A DNA stretch of 55,234 nucleotides from contig CADBZW010000026.1 in NCBI GenBank assembly GCA_902799345.1, positions 1 through 55,234 on the forward strand, in the 5' to 3' direction. Numbering within the stretch: the first letter of the stretch is position 1; each line of letters begins with the position of its first letter. The notes beneath the pieces are model-generated. The model was not told where the DNA came from and did no database searches. It saw nothing but the letters and a program-made list of their open reading frames with translations. This DNA is from an uncultured Bacteroidia bacterium (GTDB taxonomy: Bacteria > Bacteroidota > Bacteroidia > Bacteroidales > F082). The position numbers were made by a program, and so were the translations under genes. Positions 41,190-50,009 of the stretch are shown here, piece by piece.

Positions 41190-42038
41190 ATGAAAAGATT
41201 ACTCGTTCTCGCCATCGTAGCGATGGCCGTCGTTTCATGCGGTCCGAAAAAGGAAAACCAAAAGGAAGAAGTCCCAAAGGCAGAAACCCCAAAAGTGTTG
41301 GTGCTCTACTATTCTCAAACGTCGAACACGAAAGCCGTAGCGACCGAAATCGCCACACGGCTCGGTGCCGACATGGAGGAGATTGTCCCCACGAAACCCT
41401 ACGATGAGGATTTCCAAGCTACCATCGAACGTTGCAAGCAAGATCGTGAACAAGGCATTGCTACCGAGATTCAGCCGTTGGCCGCCGACATCGCCAAATA
41501 CGATGTGGTTTTCCTCGGCTATCCCGTGTGGTTCGGCACATACGCGCCGCCCGTGATTACCTACTTGAGTCAAGTGGACCTGAGCGGCAAGAAAGTTGTC
41601 CCGTTCTGCACCTTCGGCAGCGGCGGACTGGAGTCGAGCATGAAGGATTTGGCCGAAGCACAACCTAAAGCGGAAATTCTTCCCGGCTATGGTGTGCGTG
41701 CCGCCCGACTCGATGCCGCACCCAAAGAAATCGACCAATTCTTGAAGGCAAACGGTTTCATTGAAGGAGCGTTCGTTAAGCTGGAGGATTTTTCTGATCA
41801 ACATCCTGTAAATGAAGAGGAAGCAGCTATCTTCAATGCTGCCGTCGATGGCTATCAAATGCTTCATGCTCAGGCCAAAGCTGTGGCTTCGCGTTCCATT
41901 CCTGGAGGCACGGAATATCTGTTCACAGCCGAGGATCTTCCGCGCGAGGACAATCCTGGGATGCCTACGGGAGAGTTGAAGGTTTATGTGACCGTCGCAG
42001 AAGGCGAAAATCCTGTGTTTACGCGAGTGGTCAGGTAA
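41190..42038 (+). CDS. Lipoprotein flavodoxin with C-terminal extension
   Basis: A 282-aa lipoprotein (Cys17 in AVVSC) whose residues 35 to about 190 are a flavodoxin: LVLYYSQTSNTKAVA is a canonical FMN phosphate loop and VFLGYPVWFGTYAPP the second flavin loop. The last 90 residues or so are an extension I do not recognise (NAAVDGYQMLHAQAKAVASRS, then ELKVYVTVAEGENP). It is co-transcribed with the exported peroxidase, which suggests an electron-transfer partnership in the periplasm; this is inference. It is followed by a truncated DUF454 gene. Confidence 0.86.
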   Translation: MKRLLVLAIVAMAVVSCGPKKENQKEEVPKAETPKVLVLYYSQTSNTKAVATEIATRLGADMEEIVPTKPYDEDFQATIERCKQDREQGIATEIQPLAADIAKYDVVFLGYPVWFGTYAPPVITYLSQVDLSGKKVVPFCTFGSGGLESSMKDLAEAQPKAEILPGYGVRAARLDAAPKEIDQFLKANGFIEGAFVKLEDFSDQHPVNEEEAAIFNAAVDGYQMLHAQAKAVASRSIPGGTEYLFTAEDLPREDNPGMPTGELKVYVTVAEGENPVFTRVVR

Positions 42039-42049
42039 GCCAAGATTAA

Positions 42050-42210
42050 GTGAAACGCATTGTTTACATAGTTTTAGGTTTGCTTTGCGTAGGTCTAGGA
42101 GCCTTAGGTGTGGTGGTGCCGGGATTGCCCACCACACCTTCGTACCCATCGCTGGTGCCGTCGGCGTGCTGACGGTCATTTTTGCGGTGCCTAATGCGAA
42201 GGAAGAATAA
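42050..42210 (+). pseudogene. DUF454 (YbaN-like) gene remnant
   Basis: From GTG 42050 about 30 codons read as the first membrane span and LPTTP motif of DUF454 proteins (IVYIVLGLLCVGLGALGVVV, then GLPTTP). The frame then leaves the family and stops at 42172. Another frame gives a hydrophobic end (GAVGVLTVIFAVPNAKEE) to a stop at 42210. Most of the gene is deleted. Confidence 0.6.
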
Positions 42211-42224
42211 AACCATACTGCATC

Positions 42225-43115
42225 TTGAAAAGCAATAAACGAACACTTTTAGGTTTTGCAGCGGGAATCGTGGCCGGAGTTTCATACGGCTTGAATCCGC
42301 TGTTTGGCAAGCCGTTGCTGGATGGTGGCGTGCCGGTATTGTCCATGCTGTTTTTCCGTTATGCCATTTCGGCCCTGCTTTTGGGCGGGTGGATGTTGCT
42401 GCGGAAAGAGTCCTTCAAAGCGACGTGGAAAGAGTTTCGGCTGCTGATTGTACTCGGAATCCTGTTTGCAGCCAGCAGCGTCACCTTATTTGAGTCCTAC
42501 AAGTTTATTCCTGCTGGATTGGCCACTACCTTGGTGTATCTCTATCCCATCTTCGTGGCCATTATCATGCTGTTCCTAAAGGTCTATCCCACATGGCAGG
42601 TGTGGCTGAGCATTGCCGCCACTGTGGGCGGCGTGGTGGTGCTCAGTTGGCCAGGTGGTGGTGTGACGCTGCATTGGGCAGGGATGGTGTTGGCCGCCCT
42701 GTCGGCTCTCAGCTATTCCTTCTTCTTGATCATCGTCAACCGTTCGCAGCGCATCAAGCACATTTCGGAACACGCGCTGACCTTTTACGCCTTGGTAGTC
42801 GGTGCAACTTTGTTTTTAACGTATCAAATCATCGATGGAACGCCTATCCTTAATGGCATCGACCAGCCATCGGAGGTGCTGAACCTCATTGGTTTGGCCA
42901 TCTTCCCCACGATGATTTCCATGCTAACCATTTCGATGTCGACGCGGTTGATCGGCCCGACCAAGACTGCGGTTTTAGGCGTGTTTGAGCCACTAACAGG
43001 CATACTCGTAGGAACGCTGATGTTCGCCGAACCAATGACCCCTAATATCCTTATCGGCATTGCCATCTGTATCGCCGCTGTGCTATTTATGGTGGTTAGC
43101 GAGCGGAAAGCCTAA
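42225..43115 (+). CDS. EamA-family (DMT) transporter
   Basis: A 296-aa inner-membrane protein with ten predicted spans arranged as two EamA repeats (GFAAGIVAGVSYGLNPLFGKP; GMVLAALSALSYSFFLIIVN). The first repeat ends with AGLATTLVYLYPIFVA and the second with TKTAVLGVFEPLTGILVG, the usual pore-lining helices. It exports or imports metabolites such as amino acids; the substrate is unknown. The only sensible start is TTG at 42225, just after the DUF454 remnant, because the first ATG would delete the first span. A terminator follows at 43126. Confidence 0.85.
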   Translation: MKSNKRTLLGFAAGIVAGVSYGLNPLFGKPLLDGGVPVLSMLFFRYAISALLLGGWMLLRKESFKATWKEFRLLIVLGILFAASSVTLFESYKFIPAGLATTLVYLYPIFVAIIMLFLKVYPTWQVWLSIAATVGGVVVLSWPGGGVTLHWAGMVLAALSALSYSFFLIIVNRSQRIKHISEHALTFYALVVGATLFLTYQIIDGTPILNGIDQPSEVLNLIGLAIFPTMISMLTISMSTRLIGPTKTAVLGVFEPLTGILVGTLMFAEPMTPNILIGIAICIAAVLFMVVSERKA

Positions 43116-43125
43116 AGTCCTATTG

Positions 43126-43146
43126 TCTCATTAGAATGAGATTTTT
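43126..43146 (+). terminator. Hairpin terminator after the EamA gene
   Basis: TCTCATT pairs with AATGAGA across a 2-base loop and is followed by TTTTTC. A promoter box starts three bases later. Confidence 0.65.
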
Positions 43147-43148
43147 CA

Positions 43149-43156
43149 TACCTTTG
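43149..43156 (+). promoter_or_regulatory. -7 box for the twin flavoprotein genes
   Basis: TACCTTTG followed by CAG, 17 bases before ATG 43174. Confidence 0.65.
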
Positions 43157-43173
43157 CAGCAAATTAATTAAAA

Positions 43174-43791
43174 ATGAAAGCACTCCTTATCAACGGCAGC
43201 CCACACGCCAACGGCTGCACCTTCACCGCCTTGAACATCGTGACGGAAGAATTACAGAAAAACGGCATAGAGACCGAAATCATCCACATCGGGAACAAGG
43301 ATATCCGTGGCTGCATCGCCTGCGGCAAATGCTCCGAATTGGGGCATTGCGTGTTCAACGATATGGTGAACGAAGTGGCGCCCAAGTTTGAGCAAGCCGA
43401 CGGCCTTGTGGTCGGCTCGCCGGTGTATTACGCCGGCCCCAACGGAACGCTCACCAATCTGCTCGACCGCTTGTTTTTCAGCACCCCGTTCGACAAACGA
43501 ATGAAGGTGGGCGCAGCCGTCGTTTCAGCACGACGTGGCGGCACCACAGCCGCTTTCGATAGGCTCAACAAGTATTTCACCATCAGCGAGATGCCCATCG
43601 CGAGCAGCCGCTATTGGAATATGGTGCATGGCCATACCGCTGAAGACGTGATGCAAGACGAAGAAGGTGTGCAAATCATGCGCATCCTGGGTCGCAATAT
43701 GGCCTTCCTCATCCGCGCCATCGCTGCCGAGCGCGAGCGCAACGGACTGCCTGAAAAGGAAGTGACGAAATATACCAATTTCATCCGATAA
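43174..43791 (+). CDS. Flavodoxin-fold reductase with CX2CX2CX5C cluster
   Basis: A 205-aa NADPH-dependent FMN reductase-like protein. The phosphate loop is LLINGSPHANGCT, and the iron-sulfur flavoprotein-type cluster CIACGKCSELGHC is complete. VGSPVYYAGPNGTLTNLLDR is the flavin/substrate loop. Such proteins bind FMN and one [4Fe-4S] cluster and move electrons in anaerobes. It is the first of two tandem homologues separated by 9 bases. The substrate is unknown. Confidence 0.88.
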   Translation: MKALLINGSPHANGCTFTALNIVTEELQKNGIETEIIHIGNKDIRGCIACGKCSELGHCVFNDMVNEVAPKFEQADGLVVGSPVYYAGPNGTLTNLLDRLFFSTPFDKRMKVGAAVVSARRGGTTAAFDRLNKYFTISEMPIASSRYWNMVHGHTAEDVMQDEEGVQIMRILGRNMAFLIRAIAAERERNGLPEKEVTKYTNFIR

Positions 43792-43800
43792 GTCTTAGCT

Positions 43801-44337
43801 ATGAAAAAAGTAATCGTAATCTCAACCAGCCTCCGCCCCGGCTCCAACAGCCATGCTTTAGCGGAGCAATTTGCCAAGGGCGCGGAAGCCGCCGGCCATC
43901 AGGTAGAACTCGTCTCGCTCAGAGGCAAGGAAATCAAGTTTTGCATCGGCTGCCTTTCATGTCAAAAGACGGGTGCCTGCGTCATCAAGGACGATGTGCC
44001 CGCCATTATGGAGAGTGTGTTCAACGCCGATGTGGTGTGCTGGGCAACACCTATCTATTATTACGAGATGAGCGGCCAGATGAAGACCCTTATCGACCGC
44101 ATGAACGCGATGTATCCCAAAGATTACAGTTTCCGCGACGTGTATCTGCTGGCCACCGCCACTGAAAACGAGGATGGAACTCCCAAACGAGCCGAAACAG
44201 GCCTCACTGGTTGGATTGACTGCTTCCCCAAGAGCCGCCTTGCTGGAACGCTCTTCTGCGGCGGAGTGACCATGCCTCGCGACATTGAGGGCAACGGTAA
44301 GTTGCAGGAGGCATACGAACTGGGCAAAAACGTGTAA
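43801..44337 (+). CDS. Flavodoxin-fold reductase with CX2CX2CX5C cluster
   Basis: A 178-aa homologue of the previous gene: VISTSLRPGSNSHALA loop, cysteines CIGCLSCQKTGAC and the ATPIYYYEMSGQMKTLIDRM loop. It lies 9 bases after its partner, so the two may form a heterodimer or act in sequence. A terminator of the recurrent family follows. A third, more distant member is at 7119. Confidence 0.88.
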   Translation: MKKVIVISTSLRPGSNSHALAEQFAKGAEAAGHQVELVSLRGKEIKFCIGCLSCQKTGACVIKDDVPAIMESVFNADVVCWATPIYYYEMSGQMKTLIDRMNAMYPKDYSFRDVYLLATATENEDGTPKRAETGLTGWIDCFPKSRLAGTLFCGGVTMPRDIEGNGKLQEAYELGKNV

Positions 44338-44355
44338 ATCTCCGACTATGTATAT

Positions 44356-44392
44356 ATTCCGCAACTCGGGCGAAGGCTTGGGTTGCGGATTT
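44356..44392 (+). terminator. Terminator of the recurrent CCGCAA family
   Basis: CCGCAAC pairs with GTTGCGG, the loop reads TCGGGCGAAGGCTTGG and ATTT follows. It is almost identical in loop to the copies at 51882 and 38117. Confidence 0.75.
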
Positions 44393-44464
44393 CAAATTAA
44401 GATTTTCTAATTGCGTCTAAGAATCATCTAATCGGCAAAGCAAAAGTTTGTAGTGTTTTTCGCA

Positions 44465-44472
44465 TACTTTTG
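44465..44472 (+). promoter_or_regulatory. -7 box abutting the TolC-like start
   Basis: TACTTTTG followed by CCCC, then the ATG at 44477, only four bases after the box. Transcription would start at or next to the A of ATG. Confidence 0.6.
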
Positions 44473-44476
44473 CCCC

Positions 44477-45748
44477 ATGATTTGGAACAACCTCTTATTT
44501 GGCGCAGCAATGCTGTTCACAACACCAACAACGGGAGATAGCATCCCGATGCAACTTACAGTAAATCAAGCGGAACATCTCCTCTATCAGCGCAACCCTC
44601 AACTTATAATGGCCAGACTTGAAGTCGAAAAGGCTGAAGCACTATTCCTCCAAGAAAAAAAGTGGAGCAATCCGGAGGTAAGCTTTCTGTATAACGTGTA
44701 CAATCCTCTTACCGGGATTTATTTTGATGCCAGCAGCGATGGTGAGACCGACATCGAAATTGAGCAATCCATTCCGCTTTTCGGACAACGCAAAGAGCGC
44801 ATCCAAAAACAAGGAGCGATGGTTGACTTTGCGACACTCCAAACGGAATGGACCGAGTACCAAATCCGAATGGACTTGCACCGCCTTCTGGCCGAAAACT
44901 ACTTTTTGCAAGAGAAAACGAGAGTTTTTGACAAGGAAATCAATTCGGTTGAACACATCCTCCAAGCTTACAGGAAGCAGGCCGAGCAAGGCAATCTGTC
45001 GCAATTGGAGGTATCGCGAATGGAAGCCTTGAAACTCAGACTTGTCGGAGAGCGGAATCAATTTATCAGTCAACTTTTTGAGCGTAAGAACGACCTTAGA
45101 TTGATGCTCTGCTTGGATGATTTGTCCTTTTTTATAATTTTTCCATATCCATGGACTGAAAATCATTCGGGTGACAGACATTTTCAATCCTTTCTGTCAC
45201 CCTCCGATTGTTTTATTGACAGCCGCCCTGACTTGATGGCACTGCAATCGCTATCAAAAGCCGCCGAACACGACCTGCGACTACAACAGGCCAATGCCCT
45301 GCCTCGACTTAGCGTAAAAGCCGAATATGACAAAAACGGTAATATTTGCCATAATTTCTTTGGTATTGGAGCGACACTTTCCCTTCCAATATTTGACCGC
45401 AACCAAGGCAATATCCGACAGTCGAAAGCGGAATGGAACCGTGTTCAAATTGAGGCCGAAAGTGCGCAAAGGCAGGCAAATGCCCAAATCCAGTTGTGCT
45501 ACGAGAACCTGATGCGCCAACAAGCCTTGCTTGAAGAAGCACAAGGGATGAGCCTTGTCGACTGGTCGCCGGAAACCGCAGAACGACAGCTTCTTAACCG
45601 CAACATCTCCATGCTTGAATTCATCGACCTTTATGATGCCTGGCGCGAGACACAATTGTTGATTATCGATGCAAGAAACGATTTGATGCAAGCAATCATA
45701 GACCTTAATGAAGCCTCTGGAAAGGAAATCATCAACATTAAACAATAG
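44477..45748 (+). CDS. TolC-family outer-membrane efflux protein
   Basis: A 423-aa outer-membrane factor of the TolC/CusC type, with the two-fold helical hairpin pattern (LTVNQAEHLLYQRNPQLIMARLEV near the start; LKAEYDKNG-like strands and LPIFDRNQGNIRQSKAEW in the second half). The signal peptide is weak (LLFGAAMLFTTPTTG). The family's usual C-terminal repeat is present but the protein is shorter than E. coli TolC. The frame is open to 44453, but the promoter box covers that region, so the start is ATG 44477 and the mRNA is likely leaderless. It heads the metal-efflux operon. Confidence 0.85.
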   Translation: MIWNNLLFGAAMLFTTPTTGDSIPMQLTVNQAEHLLYQRNPQLIMARLEVEKAEALFLQEKKWSNPEVSFLYNVYNPLTGIYFDASSDGETDIEIEQSIPLFGQRKERIQKQGAMVDFATLQTEWTEYQIRMDLHRLLAENYFLQEKTRVFDKEINSVEHILQAYRKQAEQGNLSQLEVSRMEALKLRLVGERNQFISQLFERKNDLRLMLCLDDLSFFIIFPYPWTENHSGDRHFQSFLSPSDCFIDSRPDLMALQSLSKAAEHDLRLQQANALPRLSVKAEYDKNGNICHNFFGIGATLSLPIFDRNQGNIRQSKAEWNRVQIEAESAQRQANAQIQLCYENLMRQQALLEEAQGMSLVDWSPETAERQLLNRNISMLEFIDLYDAWRETQLLIIDARNDLMQAIIDLNEASGKEIINIKQ

Positions 45749-45762
45749 GAAATAGTATTTTT

Positions 45763-46839
45763 ATGAACAAGTATCGAGCGGCTTATCTGCCAACTATTTT
45801 TCTGACATTCATTTTGTTATTAGGATGCAAGGAAGAACCTGAAATCAGCCTACAAGCTACAGAAGACGAACTCTTTGAAACAGTTTCCTGGATTGAGGTC
45901 GCGGAAAGACCCATGCAAGAGTATTTGCTATTAAGCGGCGACATCGTGGCAAACGAACAATTGGTAAGCCATGTGGTGACACCCATCAGTGGCAAGTTGT
46001 CAAATATCACCACTGAAGCTGGAGATAAAATAGTTCGTGGTACCCGATTGGCTACTATTCGTAGTACTGAAGTGTCAGATTATCAAAAGGCTCTGAAATC
46101 CTTGGAGTCAGAAGTGCGTACCGCCACACGGGACTATAACATGAAAGAGCAACTTTTGCACGATGGGATGGCCTCGGAAAAAGAGGTCAGCGAAGCCCAT
46201 GAACGTCTAATCGTTGCCCAAGCAACACTCAACCAACATCTTAACATTGGAAGTATCAACGGTTTTGATACGCTTTCGACGGCTACACTCCTTGCGCCTG
46301 TCAGCGGAACGGTTCTGGAACGGAAGGTCTGTAACAACCAATATATTGAGGCGGGAACCGAGGCGTTCATTCTTGCCGATTTGGGTCAGGTTTGGGTTAT
46401 TGCCGATGTGTATGAGAGCGACATCAGTCGCATTAGCGAGGGCGCAATCGTAACAGTTCAATCGATGGCTTGGCCCAATGAGTTATTTGCAGGCCGTATC
46501 AACAAAATATATGGTGCTCTCGATGCCGAGAGCAAGACAATGAAAATACGGATTGATTTGGACAACCCTGATTTGAAACTTCGTCCAGGCATGTTCGCCA
46601 GCGTTATGGTCACGCAAAATGAAATGGAGCAATACATGCTTTGTGTGCCTGCACAGTCGGTCATTTTCGAGAATGGACATCGATATGTCATTGTCAAAGA
46701 CGGTTTGACCTGCCGACGACAAGAAGTGAAAGTCGCTCGTGAAGCTGATGGATGGGTATATATCAAAGACGGTGTCAGTCTGGGAGAAATAGTGGCTAAT
46801 CGAAATGCATTATTGATGTTCAACAGGTTAGGGCAATGA
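45763..46839 (+). CDS. RND efflux periplasmic adaptor (CusB/HlyD family)
   Basis: A 358-aa lipoprotein (Cys22 in ILLLGC) with the adaptor pattern: a barrel-sandwich half-motif (VTPISGKLSNITTEAGDKIVRGTRLATI), a coiled-coil hairpin (about residues 105-150), the second half-motif (LLAPVSGTVLERKV) and a beta-barrel (VWVIADVYESDISRISEGA). There is no extra histidine- or methionine-rich metal-binding segment. Its stop overlaps the pump's ATG by four bases, so adaptor and pump are co-translated. Confidence 0.9.
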   Translation: MNKYRAAYLPTIFLTFILLLGCKEEPEISLQATEDELFETVSWIEVAERPMQEYLLLSGDIVANEQLVSHVVTPISGKLSNITTEAGDKIVRGTRLATIRSTEVSDYQKALKSLESEVRTATRDYNMKEQLLHDGMASEKEVSEAHERLIVAQATLNQHLNIGSINGFDTLSTATLLAPVSGTVLERKVCNNQYIEAGTEAFILADLGQVWVIADVYESDISRISEGAIVTVQSMAWPNELFAGRINKIYGALDAESKTMKIRIDLDNPDLKLRPGMFASVMVTQNEMEQYMLCVPAQSVIFENGHRYVIVKDGLTCRRQEVKVAREADGWVYIKDGVSLGEIVANRNALLMFNRLGQ

Positions 46840-49800
46840 ACAATTTCATCGATCGTATCGTCAGTGGCTCGCTGCGCCACAAGTATTTGATTCTTGCTTT
46901 GACCGCGCTACTTGCTGTCATCGGGGTAATTAGTTTCATTGACACACCTGTGGACGCCTTTCCTGATGTTACAAACACGAAAGTGACTATCATCACGCAG
47001 TGGCAGGGGCGATCGGCGGAAGAAATCGAGAAATTCGTCACCATTCCCATCGAAATCGCGATGAACTCGGTGCAACAAAAGACAGATATCCGCTCCACCA
47101 CGCTTTTCGGCCTCAGCGTCGTTACCGTCATCTTTGAAGACCATGCCGATGCGCAGTTTGCCCGCCAACAAGTCTACAACATGCTCGCCGATGCCGACTT
47201 GCCCGAAGGCACAACGCCAGAAGTGCAACCGCTGTATGGGCCTACGGGCGAAGTGTATCGTTACACTATCCGTAGCGACCGCCATTCCGTCCGTGAGTTG
47301 AAGACTTTACAAGATTGGACCATTGAGCGGAAGTTGCGTTCAGTTCCCGGCATTGCCGACATCGTGAGTTTCGGAGGTGAAGTGAAGACTTTCGAAGCAA
47401 GCGTCAACCCGAACCAATTGGCGCAATATGACATATCGCCCATTGAACTTTACGAAGCCATAGCAAACAGCAATATCAACGTGGGCGGTGATGTCATCGA
47501 AAAAAACAGCCAAGCTTACGTAGTGCGAGGTCTTGGCCTTATTAACGACGTGGAGGAAATCGGCAACATCGTTGTAAAGAACATCAACGGTACGCCGATC
47601 CTGGTGCGGAACTTGGCACGAGTTGGGGAATCGTGCCAGCCGCGCCTCGGCCAAGTTGGGCGGAACAATGAAAACGACGTGGTGGAAAGCATCGTCGTCA
47701 TGCGCAAAGGCGAAAATCCAGAGAAAGTCATTGCCGCCTTGAAAGCCAAACTGAAGGAAATCGAACGGGAACTCCCTGAAGGCGTGACGATAGAGCCGTT
47801 CTACGACCGCGAGGACTTGGTGAACCTCGCCGTTCACACGGTGCTGCACAATGTGCTGGAAGGCATCCTGCTCGTCACCCTCGTCGTGCTGCTTTTCATG
47901 CGCGATTGGCGCACGACCCTCATCGTAGCTTCAGTCATTCCCTTAGCCTTGCTTTTCGCATTCATCTGCCTTCACACCTTCGGCATGAACGCCAATCTAC
48001 TCTCGCTCGGAGCCATCGACTTTGGCATCATCATCGACGGCGCGGTGGTGATGGTGGAAGCACTCTTCGTCATGCTTGACGAACGCGCCCGGGAAATGGG
48101 CATGGCCGCCTTCAACCGATGGAGCAAAGCTGGAGCCATTCGCCATACTGCCCGCGAAAAAGCCAAGAGCGTGGCCTTCGCCAAGCTCATTATTATCACA
48201 GCACTCATCCCTATCTTTTCGTTCCAAAAGGTTGAAGGAAAAATGTTTTCGCCTTTGGCGTTCACTTTAGGCTTCGCCCTGCTTGGCGCACTCTTTTTCA
48301 CCTTGACTTTAGTTCCAGTCCTATCCTCGTTGTTGCTCAACAAAAACGTCAAGGAAAAGAAAAACCGTTTTTTGGACGTAGTCAACAGATGCGCCGACAA
48401 AGCCTTTTCATTCCTTCACAAGCACCGACTTCAAACCATCGTTGCAGCAGCTGTCCTTATGCTAATGGGATTGTCGGTCTTTTTCCTGCTTGGCACCGAA
48501 TTCCTGCCGCAGATGGATGAAGGCAGCATCTACATCCGTGCCACATTGCCGCAAAGTGTGTCGTTGACGGAAAGTGTGCGCCTTGCCGATGAACTGCGTG
48601 CCAAAGTGGATGCTTTTCCAGAGGTAAGCGAAGTGATGACACAGACAGGTCGTCCAAACGACGGCACCGATGCTACGGGATTCTACAACATCGAACTCTT
48701 TGTGAAACTGAGCGGCAAAGGCAATCGGACGAAAGACGAACTTATAGCTGCCATCGACAAGTCACTATCGGTCTATCCAGGCATTGACTTCAACTTCTCG
48801 CAACCTATCTCCGACAATGTGGAAGAGGCAGTCAGCGGAGTCAAGGGAGCAATTGTCGCAAAAGTATACGGGCCAGATTTGTATGAAAGCGAGCGGTTGG
48901 CCACGCAAATCTTTCGCACAATGAAACCCATTGATGGCATTACAGACCTTGGTGTCATCAGAAACATCGGTCAACCCGAGTTGCAGATTGACATCGACGA
49001 GACTCGTTTGGCGCGCTACGGTGTTGAAAAAGATGCCGTTCAGCGTACCATTGAAATGGCCATTGGCGGCAAAGCCGCCTCACAGGTTTATGAAGACGAG
49101 CGCCATTTCGACCTCATTGTGCGTTATGACCCGCAATTCCGCAGTGACGAGCAACAGATTGCCAAAATCAAGGTGCAGGCCAGCGATGGGACGATGATTC
49201 CCATCTCCGAGTTGGCTGACATCCACACCATCACAGGGCCACTCATCGTTTACCGAGAGAACCACGAGCGTTATTGTGCCGTGAAGTTCAGTGTGAGGGG
49301 GCGCGACATGGGCTCTGCCGTTGACGAATCGCGGAAAAAAGTAGCCGAAGCCGTCAACCTTCCCCCGGGTTATCGTATCGAATGGAGCGGCGACTTCGAG
49401 AACCAAAAACGGGCCTCAAAGCGTTTGGCGCAAGTCGTCCCTATCAGTATCTTGCTCATTTTTGGCATTTTGTTTATCCTTTTCGGTAGCGGTCGCGATG
49501 CCTTGTTGGTTCTGCTCAACGTACCGGCAGCAGCCGTCGGAGGCCTTCTCATCCTATGGATTACAGGGTTCAACTTCAGCATTTCGGCAGGCATTGGATT
49601 CATCTGTCTTTTCGGTATCTGCATCCAAAATGGTGTCATCATGCTCACCGACATCAAACAATTCATCCGGCAACGACAACCGCTGAAAACAGCCGTCGCC
49701 AATGGTATGCGTTCCCGTGTCCGTGCCATCCTCATGACTGCGATGATGGCAACCTTGGGCCTTCTACCCGCAGCCTTGAGTCACGGCATAGGCAGCGAAA

Positions 49801-49946
49801 GCCAACGGCCTCTTGCCATCGTCATCATCGGCGGTTTGGTCACGGCCACCTTGTTCACGCTTTTCATCTTTCCCCTCATCGTGGAAACCGTTTACGGCAA
49901 GCGTGTTTTCGACAAGAACGGGAAACTGAGGCACAAGAAACTCTAA
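46836..49946 (+). CDS. czcA: CzcA-type heavy-metal RND efflux pump
   Basis: A 1036-aa RND pump with twelve predicted spans and two large periplasmic loops. The transmembrane-4 motif DFGIIIDGAVVMVE is the proton-relay signature of the Co/Zn/Cd (HME1) class rather than the Cu/Ag class. Other landmarks are DAFPDVTNTKVTI near the N-terminus, GTEFLPQMDEGSI in the second half and a C-terminal SHGIGSESQRPLAIVIIGG. It pumps divalent cations from periplasm or cytosol through the TolC-like channel. It overlaps the adaptor gene and is followed by the two-component system after 63 bases. Confidence 0.93.
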   Translation: MNNFIDRIVSGSLRHKYLILALTALLAVIGVISFIDTPVDAFPDVTNTKVTIITQWQGRSAEEIEKFVTIPIEIAMNSVQQKTDIRSTTLFGLSVVTVIFEDHADAQFARQQVYNMLADADLPEGTTPEVQPLYGPTGEVYRYTIRSDRHSVRELKTLQDWTIERKLRSVPGIADIVSFGGEVKTFEASVNPNQLAQYDISPIELYEAIANSNINVGGDVIEKNSQAYVVRGLGLINDVEEIGNIVVKNINGTPILVRNLARVGESCQPRLGQVGRNNENDVVESIVVMRKGENPEKVIAALKAKLKEIERELPEGVTIEPFYDREDLVNLAVHTVLHNVLEGILLVTLVVLLFMRDWRTTLIVASVIPLALLFAFICLHTFGMNANLLSLGAIDFGIIIDGAVVMVEALFVMLDERAREMGMAAFNRWSKAGAIRHTAREKAKSVAFAKLIIITALIPIFSFQKVEGKMFSPLAFTLGFALLGALFFTLTLVPVLSSLLLNKNVKEKKNRFLDVVNRCADKAFSFLHKHRLQTIVAAAVLMLMGLSVFFLLGTEFLPQMDEGSIYIRATLPQSVSLTESVRLADELRAKVDAFPEVSEVMTQTGRPNDGTDATGFYNIELFVKLSGKGNRTKDELIAAIDKSLSVYPGIDFNFSQPISDNVEEAVSGVKGAIVAKVYGPDLYESERLATQIFRTMKPIDGITDLGVIRNIGQPELQIDIDETRLARYGVEKDAVQRTIEMAIGGKAASQVYEDERHFDLIVRYDPQFRSDEQQIAKIKVQASDGTMIPISELADIHTITGPLIVYRENHERYCAVKFSVRGRDMGSAVDESRKKVAEAVNLPPGYRIEWSGDFENQKRASKRLAQVVPISILLIFGILFILFGSGRDALLVLLNVPAAAVGGLLILWITGFNFSISAGIGFICLFGICIQNGVIMLTDIKQFIRQRQPLKTAVANGMRSRVRAILMTAMMATLGLLPAALSHGIGSESQRPLAIVIIGGLVTATLFTLFIFPLIVETVYGKRVFDKNGKLRHKKL

Positions 49947-50009
49947 TCAGATACAATATGCCGACAAAAGAAAAGTTAATGACAATAGATTTTTGATAAT
50001 GTTTGCAAC

